DNA of 5,477 nt from Flavobacteriia bacterium. Lineage in GTDB: Bacteria > Bacteroidota > Bacteroidia > Flavobacteriales > Schleiferiaceae. The position numbers and the translations under genes were made by a program. Below, piece by piece: positions 1-5,477 of the stretch (position 1 is its first letter; every line of letters begins with the position of its first letter). Below the pieces are notes generated by a model that saw only the letters and a list, made by a program, of their open reading frames with translations, made no database searches and had not been told where the DNA came from. The stretch covers positions 1 to 5,477 of the forward strand of contig CATILC010000159.1 of the NCBI GenBank assembly GCA_949516455.1, given 5' to 3'.

Positions 1-173
1 CAGCCAGTGGCTCTGAGGTCACGCTGATGGACCTGGGCGGAAGGATCCTCGCTGTGCAGACTGTCGATCAGGCCGAGCTGGCCTTCGATCTCTCCGGCAT
101 GGCCAACGGGGTCTACATGATCCAGATCCAAAGCAAGGGAGAAGTGATCACCGAACGAGTGGTCAAACAGTAA
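1..173 (+). CDS. C-terminal end of a secreted protein with a T9SS type A sorting domain (5' truncated)
   Basis: The gene enters from the left edge; its reading frame begins at base 3 and ends at the TAA at 171-173, leaving 56 residues. The visible part has the hallmarks of the type IX secretion C-terminal sorting domain: a VTLMDLGGRIL strand, a central FDLSGMANGVYMIQI segment (the usual [FL]-x-[LV]-S-x-[LM]-x-x-G-x-Y motif), and a closing strand ending in basic residues, RVVKQ. In this family the domain directs a periplasmic protein through the outer membrane and is then usually cleaved, leaving the cargo at the cell surface or free outside. The functional part lies outside the window, so the activity of the protein cannot be stated. 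The typical upstream RPNP motif is also off the edge. An intrinsic terminator follows 11 bases after the stop, so this is the end of a transcript. The sorting-domain call is firm. Confidence 0.88.
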   Translation, partial: ASGSEVTLMDLGGRILAVQTVDQAELAFDLSGMANGVYMIQIQSKGEVITERVVKQ

Positions 174-184
174 AACGGGTGTTC

Positions 185-213
185 AAAAGGCGGGCTTCGG
201 CCCGCCTTTTTTT
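185..213 (+). terminator. Strong rho-independent terminator
   Basis: A perfect 7-bp G+C stem (GGCGGGC at 189-195 with GCCCGCC at 200-206) closes a TTCG loop at 196-199, giving the very stable C(UUCG)G tetraloop. The stem extends by four A-T pairs (185-188 with 207-210), and a run of seven T residues spans 207-213. It lies just after the first stop codon and 27 bases before the next start, so it separates the two secreted-protein genes. The A run on the left arm could also support partial termination in the opposite direction, but no minus-strand gene is visible. Confidence 0.95.
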
Positions 214-240
214 AAACATTTCAAATCAACTAAACTGAAC

Positions 241-1611
241 ATGCGAAATCTCAAACACTTTGCAGCACTTTGTGCTTTTTTGATCACGACTGTTGGATTC
301 AGTCAGTCGGATATCACTTTCCAATTGGATATGAATGGCTATACCGGAAGTTTTACCACTCCCGAAGTCAACGGAACCTTCAATGGCTGGTGCGGTTCAA
401 GCTGCCACCCCATGAGTGACCCCGATGGCGACAACATATGGGAAGTCACTGTGGACAGCCTGCCAGCAGGTTTGATCGAATACAAATTCGCCTTCGATGA
501 CTGGGCGGGACAGGAGCAATTGACTCCTGGCGATCCCTGCACAATGACAACGGGTTCTTTCACCAACAGATTTTACACCGTAGCGGCCAATGCAACACTT
601 CCTCCAGTTTGCTGGGGACAGTGCAACCCTTGCAGTGGCGGACCTGTGAGTACCAATGTGACCTTTAACGTGGACATGACGGGCTATGCAGACACTTCAT
701 GGACTCAGCTTTTCGTTGGAGGAGATTTCAATAGCTGGTGCGGAAACTGTAATGAGCTTTTGGATCCGGATGGCGACAGCATCTACACTGGTTCGGTGGC
801 CGTGCCCATTTCATACGATACCATCGAATACAAGTTCTTGGTGGACAACTGGACGGATTCCGAGGGTCTTCTTGCGGGTTCAGCCTGCACAGTCACCGAT
901 CCTTCGGGTCAATTCACCAACCGCAGTTTGGTCCTGAATGGCGACATCACTCTGCCTGCAGTTTGCTGGGCAAGTTGTGATCCGTGTTCGGCCGGTCCTA
1001 CGTCAGCCACCATCACTTTCCAGGTGGATATGTCCAATTACACCGGAAGCTATACGGATGTGAATCTGAATGGAACATTCAACAACTGGTGTGGAAGCTG
1101 TGCCATCATGACCGATACGGATGGGGACATGATCTACGAGCTGGATGTTGTACTTCCATTGGGCAATGTCTTGTTCAAGTACACTTTGGACGGCTGGACA
1201 GTAGATGAGCAGTTCGCCGGAGGGGAGCCATGTACATTCGACGACGGATCCTTCGTGAACAGAACCTATGATGTAACTGCCGATGCCACCCTTCCTCCTT
1301 ATTGCTGGGAGAGTTGTGCATCGTGCAGCGGAAGCGGTTTTGGGATCGAAGAGGAGCAAAACAGCCTGAGCCTGAGTATTCGCCCGAATCCTGGAACGGA
1401 TTGGATCGAACTCGGTCTTCCCGTTGACGCTGGAAATGGCCGTGCACTGCTTGAGTGTTCCGACATGCGCGGGGTGGTGATCAAGCGTATGAATGTAGAC
1501 GTGGTCGGAGGTGCATACCGCCTGGATGTCTCCGATCTTTCTGGCGGCGTGTATGTGCTGTCTGTGGTCAAGGACAACAGCCGACACAGCGGACGCTTCA
1601 TCAAGAAATAA
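241..1611 (+). CDS. Secreted triple CBM48/AMPK-beta-like carbohydrate-binding protein with T9SS sorting domain
   Basis: This is a 456-residue exported protein with no recognisable catalytic domain. Residues 1 to about 22 are a signal peptide (basic MRNLKH, hydrophobic core, likely cleavage after FSQ). Three homologous modules follow at about 25-131, 139-249 and 257-362. Each opens with a TFxxDM strand, has an NGTFNxW-type loop, an acidic DxDGD loop (possibly Ca2+-binding), a (E/F)YKF-type strand ending in a second Trp, and a C-x3-C-x2-C end. The Trp pairs W50/W88, W166/W204 and W283/W319 sit where AMPK-beta and CBM48 domains place their two glycan-stacking Trp residues. Residues 375-456 form a T9SS type A sorting domain (IRPNPGTDWIEL, then LSGGVYVL, then basic FIKK), so the protein should reach the cell surface. 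From memory, similar modules occur attached to GH16 enzymes in marine Bacteroidota. Glycan binding is inferred and the ligand is unknown; a structural or adhesive role is the alternative. The ATG at 241 is chosen because the signal peptide starts there; no clear Shine-Dalgarno precedes it. Confidence 0.85.
   Translation: MRNLKHFAALCAFLITTVGFSQSDITFQLDMNGYTGSFTTPEVNGTFNGWCGSSCHPMSDPDGDNIWEVTVDSLPAGLIEYKFAFDDWAGQEQLTPGDPCTMTTGSFTNRFYTVAANATLPPVCWGQCNPCSGGPVSTNVTFNVDMTGYADTSWTQLFVGGDFNSWCGNCNELLDPDGDSIYTGSVAVPISYDTIEYKFLVDNWTDSEGLLAGSACTVTDPSGQFTNRSLVLNGDITLPAVCWASCDPCSAGPTSATITFQVDMSNYTGSYTDVNLNGTFNNWCGSCAIMTDTDGDMIYELDVVLPLGNVLFKYTLDGWTVDEQFAGGEPCTFDDGSFVNRTYDVTADATLPPYCWESCASCSGSGFGIEEEQNSLSLSIRPNPGTDWIELGLPVDAGNGRALLECSDMRGVVIKRMNVDVVGGAYRLDVSDLSGGVYVLSVVKDNSRHSGRFIKK
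313..1326 (+). repeat. Three tandem diverged coding repeats (about 107-111 codons each)
   Basis: The units lie at 313-633, 655-987 and 1009-1326, joined by 7-residue linkers rich in Gly, Pro and Ser (for example SGGPVST and SAGPTSA). The first and third read most alike; the second has small insertions. Each has six cysteines in matching places: C51, C55, C100, C124, C128, C131; then C167, C170, C216, C242, C246, C249; then C284, C287, C331, C355, C359, C362. The first pair is spaced C-x3-C in unit one and C-x2-C in the others. The units are conserved in protein but clearly diverged in DNA, which points to an old duplication rather than recent slippage. Confidence 0.9.
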
Positions 1612-1632
1612 GGACAAAAATATCCTTCTAAC

Positions 1633-1660
1633 AGCAGGGGGGAGCGTTCCTCCCTGCTTT
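1633..1660 (+). terminator. Strong intergenic hairpin, possible terminator or attenuator
   Basis: The arms AGCAGGGGGGA (1633-1643) and TCCTCCCTGCT (1648-1658) form 11 pairs, one of them G-T, around a GCGT loop. The hairpin starts 21 bases after the stop of the CBM-like gene and ends 19 bases before the regulator start. Only three T residues follow (1658-1660), so it is a weaker fit to an intrinsic terminator than the hairpin at 185-213. It could end the upstream transcript, protect its 3' end, or partly attenuate readthrough into the regulator-hydrolase-symporter genes. An operator role is possible, but nothing in the sequence shows it. Confidence 0.5.
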
Positions 1661-1677
1661 CCCAAGGACAACCAAAC

Positions 1678-2463
1678 ATGAACGACTCACTAAAGGAACT
1701 TGCGTCATCCCTTCTGCTGCAGAATCAGGCAGATAAAGGGGGGCAAACCGAGGGTTTGGAAGGCCCGAAGTACCAGATCCCTCTGGATGACTTTTTTACG
1801 CTGGCCGTCTCTGTGGACTGCGTGGTTTTCGGTTTTGATGGGGAGGACATCAAGGTCTTGCTCATTGAGCGGGGCGCTTCTCCATTCCGTCATCACTGGG
1901 CGCTGCCCGGAGATCTGGTTTATCCGACGGAAGACCTGCAACAGGCTGCGCGAAGAGTACTTCTGGAGCTCACAGGGCTCGAAGACCTTTTCATGCAGCA
2001 GATCAAATCTTTTGGTCGCATCGACAGACATCCACTCGGACGAGTGATCACGGTTGCGTACATCGCATTGATCCGCATCGAACACTACAACGCGCATCCG
2101 GATTCATGGGCAGACAAGATCGAATGGCATTCGTTGAAGAATGTCACCGATCTGGCATTCGACCATGACGATATCTTGGAAAAGGCGGAAGAAAAGCTGA
2201 AGGCACGTGTACGCAGAGAGCCTTTGGGCTTCGAGTTGTTGCCGGACAAGTTCACTTTGAATGATCTTCAGTCGCTGTACGAAGCCGTACTGTGCAGAAC
2301 TTTTGACAAGGGCAACTTCCGCAAGAAGATCTTAGGCATGAACCTCTTGGTGGACTTGAACGAGCTGCAACAGAATGTAGCCCACAGACCAGCCAAATTG
2401 TATCGCTTTGATTCAGACCGCTATGAGGCGCTGAAAGAAAGCGGATTCTCTTTTGAACTTTAA
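1678..2463 (+). CDS. NrtR/AraR-type transcriptional regulator (degenerate Nudix domain plus winged helix)
   Basis: This 261-residue protein should be a cytoplasmic DNA-binding regulator of sugar use. Residues about 40-165 form a Nudix-fold sensor (FTLAVSVDCVVFGF, IKVLLIERGASPFRHHWALP). Residues about 183-261 form a winged helix, with helices around FTLNDLQSLYEAV and KGNFRKKILGM and a wing at RPAKLYRF. The order and the phrases ELTGL, FGRIDRHP, GFELLP and NFRKK match the family that includes the Bacteroides arabinose regulator AraR (BT0354 type), as I recall it. The Nudix box is degenerate: the GG pair is GD at 78-79, and REUXEEXGU reads RVLLELTGL (93-101), losing two acidic metal ligands. Hydrolysis is therefore unlikely and ligand sensing likely, as in other members. 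Residues 1-35 form a low-complexity N-terminal extension. The ATG at 1678 has a weak AAGGA 9 bases upstream and is the only Met before residue 106. The next gene starts 16 bases downstream, so the regulator probably controls its own operon. The effector sugar cannot be read from the sequence. Confidence 0.88.
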   Translation: MNDSLKELASSLLLQNQADKGGQTEGLEGPKYQIPLDDFFTLAVSVDCVVFGFDGEDIKVLLIERGASPFRHHWALPGDLVYPTEDLQQAARRVLLELTGLEDLFMQQIKSFGRIDRHPLGRVITVAYIALIRIEHYNAHPDSWADKIEWHSLKNVTDLAFDHDDILEKAEEKLKARVRREPLGFELLPDKFTLNDLQSLYEAVLCRTFDKGNFRKKILGMNLLVDLNELQQNVAHRPAKLYRFDSDRYEALKESGFSFEL

Positions 2464-2479
2464 TATCCTACCCGAAGTG

Positions 2480-3832
2480 ATGCGATCCCTTTTGACCCTT
2501 TCGGTCGTTCTTCTCGGCCTGTGCAGTGCTGCGCAACCGGTCAAAGTGGAATTGGCCGAACGCGACGGCCGGCATGTGCTTCTTCGCGGAGGCGATGAGT
2601 ACTACATCAAAGGAGCAGGGGGCAGTGGTCATTTGGATCTTTTGGTGCAGATAGGTGGGAACTCCATCCGCACTTGGAGCGTGGACGATACACGAAAGAT
2701 CCTGGATGAAGCGCATGCCAAAGGACTGACAGTGATGGCGGGTCTCTGGGTAGGGCATGAGCGCCATGGATTCGATTACGATAACGAAGCAGCGGTAAGG
2801 AAGCAATACGAGCGATTCGAGGCGGCAGTAAAGGAACTGAAAGATCACCCGGCTATTCTGCTTTGGGGCGTTGGCAATGAAGTGGACCTCTTTTACTCCA
2901 ATACCAAGGTTTGGTATGCCGTTCAGGACATTGCGGCCATGATCCACAGAGTCGATCCCAATCACCCCACTACAACTGTGACCGCTGGTTTGGATTCGAT
3001 GGAAGTACATCTGATCAAGACGCGGGCTCCAGACATTGACATTCTCTCTGTGAATACCTATGGAGATCTTCATCATGTTCCTGGAAATGTGCGAAAGTGG
3101 GGCTGGACCGGTCCGTACATGATCACTGAATGGGGGCCGAATGGTCACTGGGAAGTAGCCAAGGCCCAATGGGGTGCACCGATCGAGCAAAGCAGTGAAG
3201 AAAAGGCCCGGTCTTATCGTGCGCGCTACGTCGAACACATTGAATCCAAGCGATCCGACGGAATGATCGGGAGCTATGTCTTCCTCTGGGGGCAAAAACA
3301 GGAAACGACAGAGACCTGGTACGGTCTGTTCGATGCACAGGGAAGACCCACACGGGCCATCGACATGATGGAGTTGAACTGGAAGGGTTCTCTGCCATTG
3401 GACGAAACGCCTGTCCTTGAGTCACTGACCCTGTCGGGAAACGAGGTCATTCCAGGATCGAACATGTTCTATGCCGACGACCTGATCACCGCCTCACTCA
3501 AGGCGTCGGATAAAAAAGAACGCAAGCTGGAAGTGCAGTGGATCCTCGTGCCTGAGGCCACCAACACCAAGGCAGGTGGAGATGCTGAGTCGGCTTTGGG
3601 TGCTGTAACTGGCCAATTCCGCAACAAAGGGACCGACGGGGTGACCGTTGTTGTTCCCAGGGCAGAAGGCGGATATCGTGTTTTTGTGAAAGTGATCGAC
3701 AAGCAAGGGCGTGTAGCCTACGCCAATGTCCCCTTTTATTCCTACCCGCGGCCTGTGAATGCTGCCCAGAGACAATGGGTTCGCTGGGGCAGCCGGTCGA
3801 TGGATGAATTTGGATTCGATCCAGCCGAGTAG
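2480..3832 (+). CDS. Exported clan GH-A glycoside hydrolase, GH2-type TIM barrel with C-terminal beta-sandwich
   Basis: This 450-residue enzyme probably cleaves beta-linked sugars by a retaining mechanism in the periplasm or outside the cell. Residues 1 to about 19 are a signal peptide (MRSLLTLSVVLLGLCSAAQ). C15 is preceded by Leu, not Gly/Ala/Ser, so a lipoprotein is unlikely. Residues about 30-305 form the barrel: YYIKGAGGSG, the IRTWSVDD strand, and WGVGNEVD with E134 as likely acid/base. NTYGD (192-196) follows, then ITEWGPNG with E217 as likely nucleophile, and FLWGQ with W270 near strand 8. The 83-residue gap between the two Glu fits clan GH-A. Residues about 310-422 look like an Ig-like beta-sandwich. 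The jelly-roll and Ig domains that precede the barrel in full GH2 enzymes are absent, so this is a barrel-only relative; the CAZy family and substrate are uncertain. An upstream in-frame TTG at 2453 would overlap the regulator gene and add nine residues before the basic MRS of the signal peptide, so ATG 2480 is preferred. There is no T9SS tail. The gene is tightly linked to the regulator and the symporter. Confidence 0.82.
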   Translation: MRSLLTLSVVLLGLCSAAQPVKVELAERDGRHVLLRGGDEYYIKGAGGSGHLDLLVQIGGNSIRTWSVDDTRKILDEAHAKGLTVMAGLWVGHERHGFDYDNEAAVRKQYERFEAAVKELKDHPAILLWGVGNEVDLFYSNTKVWYAVQDIAAMIHRVDPNHPTTTVTAGLDSMEVHLIKTRAPDIDILSVNTYGDLHHVPGNVRKWGWTGPYMITEWGPNGHWEVAKAQWGAPIEQSSEEKARSYRARYVEHIESKRSDGMIGSYVFLWGQKQETTETWYGLFDAQGRPTRAIDMMELNWKGSLPLDETPVLESLTLSGNEVIPGSNMFYADDLITASLKASDKKERKLEVQWILVPEATNTKAGGDAESALGAVTGQFRNKGTDGVTVVVPRAEGGYRVFVKVIDKQGRVAYANVPFYSYPRPVNAAQRQWVRWGSRSMDEFGFDPAE

Positions 3833-3852
3833 TGCGGAGTGCGGGCTTACAT

Positions 3853-5457
3853 ATGACCGATTATGTGGTTGTGGCCGTTTATTTCATAATGGTCTTTGCC
3901 GTTGCATTCGCGGTCTCCCGCAAGAGAAAACAGAAAGGTTCTGGGGCGAGTGCTGAGTATTTTTTAGGTGGCAGAACCCTTGGTTGGTTTGCCATTGGCG
4001 CATCGCTCTTTGCGTCCAACATCGGATCGGAGCATTTGGTCGGTTTGGCGGGTGCCGGTGCAAAAGGCGATTTCCCTGCTGTTCAGTTTGAGCTTTTGGC
4101 AGCCTTCATACTTCTTCTGTTGGGCTGGTTGTTCGTTCCGTTCTATCTGCGAACAGGTGTCTTTACCATGCCTGAATTCCTCGAGAAACGCTACGATGCC
4201 TGGTCCAGGTCCTACCTGTCCTGGGTGTCCATCTTGTCCTATGTATTGACCAAGATCTCGGTGACCATTGCCGCTGGCGGCATCATCTTCACTGCTTTTC
4301 TGGGCATCGACTTTTGGACCGGCGCGATCATCGTGGTTGTTGCCACCGGCCTCTATACAGTACTTGGAGGATTGAAGGCGGTCATCTATACCGATACGAT
4401 ACAAATGTTCATCTTCCTAGCGGGTGCCTTGGCCCTGACCTTTTACGGTCTTCAGGCCGTTGGGGGGTGGTCGGAGGTTAAGGTGCTCGCTGGTGCAGAT
4501 GCCCTGCAACTGTGGCGTCCGATGAGCGATCCTGATTTTCCATGGACGGGCATCCTTTTGGGAGCGCCCATCCTGGGCATCTGGTACTGGTGTACCGATC
4601 AATTCATCGTGCAACGCGTGTTGTCGGCCAAAAATGTGGTGGAAGCCAGACGAAGTACGATCTTCGCAGGCTATCTGAAGATCCTTCCGCTATTCCTCTT
4701 TGTCATTCCGGGAGTGATCGGACTGGCCCTTTACAACAAGGGTGTCCTGGACTTTCCTCAAGGGCCCAACGGGGCTGAATACGACGCGGTTCTGCCCGTA
4801 ATGACCATGCAGCTTCTTCCCGCGGGTCTGCGCGGAGTCGTCGTTGCCGGGCTTCTGGCCGCTCTGATGAGTTCCCTGAGTTCAGTCTTCAACTCGAGCA
4901 GCACCTTGTTCACCTTGGACATCTATAAAAAGTATCGCCCCGAAAGCACGGAGAAACATCTGGTGCGTGTTGGTCAGATATGCACCCTCGTTCTCACGGG
5001 TTTGGGCTTGTTGTGGATCCCTATGCTTCAGGTCATTGAAGGTGGCCTGTTTCAAAAGCTGCAGAGCATCCAGGCGTTCATATCGCCGCCCATTGCTGCT
5101 GTTTTCCTTTTGGGACTCTTCATGAAGAAACTCAATGCGAACGGGGCCAAGTGGGCATTGATCTCTGGTGCGGTCATCGGTGTTCTTCGTCTGATCCTTG
5201 AGGTCAACAAGCCGGCTTTGACCGGACTGCCTTTGGCATTTGCCGAAATAAACTTCCTCCACTTTGCCCTTGTCCTCTTCCTCTTTTGCAGCGCTTTGCT
5301 CATTGGGGTCAGCTATTGGAAGCCCATGGCCTTGCCTTCTTCAGCAGATCAGGTGATCTACGTTCATGGAGCAGGCGAAGTGTCCAACAAGATCAATCTG
5401 CAGGCCAGTGCATTTCTGGTCGCTGTCATTCTAGTGATTTGGTATGCATTCAGTTAG
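3853..5457 (+). CDS. SGLT-type sodium/sugar symporter (solute:sodium symporter family, SLC5-like)
   Basis: This 534-residue inner-membrane protein has the many hydrophobic segments expected of the 14-helix SSS family and a similar length to Vibrio SGLT. It should import a sugar with Na+. Signature stretches are GASLFASNIGSEHLVGLAG (49-67), GGLKAVIYTDTIQMF (172-186), WYWCTDQFIVQRVLSAKN (244-261), LMSSLSSVFNSSSTLFT (338-354) and SPPIAAVFLLGLF (411-423). Aligned by these landmarks, N56, H61, E80, Y245, W246, K276 and Q404 match human SGLT1 sugar-site residues N78, H83, E102, Y290, W291, K321 and Q457. The SSLSS run falls in the helix that carries the Na2 sodium site. A glucose- or galactose-like hexose is therefore a reasonable substrate. 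An in-frame GTG at 3832, sharing a base with the hydrolase stop codon, would add seven residues (MRSAGLH). ATG 3853 is preferred because family members usually begin MTDY-like just before helix 1; a weak CGGAG lies 13 bases upstream. It starts 20 bases after the hydrolase and is likely co-transcribed. The family call is very firm; the exact sugar is inferred. Confidence 0.93.
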   Translation: MTDYVVVAVYFIMVFAVAFAVSRKRKQKGSGASAEYFLGGRTLGWFAIGASLFASNIGSEHLVGLAGAGAKGDFPAVQFELLAAFILLLLGWLFVPFYLRTGVFTMPEFLEKRYDAWSRSYLSWVSILSYVLTKISVTIAAGGIIFTAFLGIDFWTGAIIVVVATGLYTVLGGLKAVIYTDTIQMFIFLAGALALTFYGLQAVGGWSEVKVLAGADALQLWRPMSDPDFPWTGILLGAPILGIWYWCTDQFIVQRVLSAKNVVEARRSTIFAGYLKILPLFLFVIPGVIGLALYNKGVLDFPQGPNGAEYDAVLPVMTMQLLPAGLRGVVVAGLLAALMSSLSSVFNSSSTLFTLDIYKKYRPESTEKHLVRVGQICTLVLTGLGLLWIPMLQVIEGGLFQKLQSIQAFISPPIAAVFLLGLFMKKLNANGAKWALISGAVIGVLRLILEVNKPALTGLPLAFAEINFLHFALVLFLFCSALLIGVSYWKPMALPSSADQVIYVHGAGEVSNKINLQASAFLVAVILVIWYAFS

Positions 5458-5477
5458 GCGAAACATCGTACGCTCCG

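Noticed and set aside
1612..1625. Short inverted repeat GGA...TCC as a possible regulator operator
   Set aside because: Three matching bases per arm is at chance level, and I know no motif for this regulator that fits.
1003..1671. Minus-strand open frame of 222 codons
   Set aside because: It lies opposite the well-supported binding-protein gene, its translation shows no recognisable domain, and it runs through the intergenic hairpin.
2453..2479. Upstream TTG start for the hydrolase, overlapping the regulator's end
   Set aside because: It would put nine non-basic residues ahead of a complete signal peptide that begins at ATG 2480.
2510..2540. Lipoprotein signal at the Cys in LLGLCSAAQ of the hydrolase
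   Set aside because: The residue before Cys is Leu, which does not fit the lipobox; a signal peptidase I site nearby is more likely.
2468..3295. Minus-strand open frame of 275 codons
   Set aside because: It is antisense to the hydrolase barrel, whose catalytic motifs are clear on the + strand, and its own translation shows no family features.
3832..3852. GTG start for the symporter sharing a base with the hydrolase stop (TAGTG)
   Set aside because: Translational coupling is possible, but family members normally begin a few residues before helix 1, which fits ATG 3853; kept only as an alternative.
5458..5477. Start of a further gene or a terminator after the symporter
   Set aside because: Only 20 bases remain, with no start codon context, hairpin or T run that can be supported.

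Overview
The window looks like chromosomal DNA from a member of the Bacteroidota, probably a marine or aquatic Flavobacteriales-type lineage with G+C near one half by eye. Two secreted proteins carry C-terminal type IX secretion (T9SS type A) sorting domains, a system confined to this phylum. Shine-Dalgarno signals are weak or absent, and the regulator is of the Nudix/winged-helix type that this phylum uses for sugar catabolism. The genus cannot be fixed from the sequence.

Layout, all on the + strand. (1) 1-173: the 3' end of a secreted T9SS cargo gene, closed by a textbook intrinsic terminator at 185-213. (2) 241-1611: a 456-residue secreted protein with a signal peptide, three tandem cysteine-rich modules resembling AMPK-beta/CBM48 glycogen-binding domains, and a T9SS sorting tail. 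It has no catalytic domain. A strong hairpin follows at 1633-1658. (3) 1678-2463: an NrtR/AraR-type regulator, a degenerate Nudix domain fused to a winged helix. (4) 2480-3832: an exported clan GH-A glycoside hydrolase with a GH2-type TIM barrel and a C-terminal beta-sandwich. (5) 3853-5457: an SGLT-type sodium/sugar symporter whose sugar-binding residues align one for one with those of human SGLT1. The last 20 bases hold nothing recognisable.

Genes 3 to 5 are separated by only 16 and 20 bases and are best read as one operon. The hydrolase would release a sugar outside the inner membrane, the symporter would bring it in with Na+, and the Nudix-type regulator would sense it or a derivative. 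The CBM-like protein just upstream could be a surface glycan-binding partner, but the hairpin between them suggests a separate transcript. No SusC/SusD pair lies in the window.

No RNA genes, CRISPR arrays, insertion sequences or frameshifts were seen. The most interesting points are the non-catalytic triple CBM-like protein with a repeated six-cysteine pattern, the SGLT-like binding site in a bacterial transporter, and the compact SusCD-free regulator-hydrolase-symporter unit.
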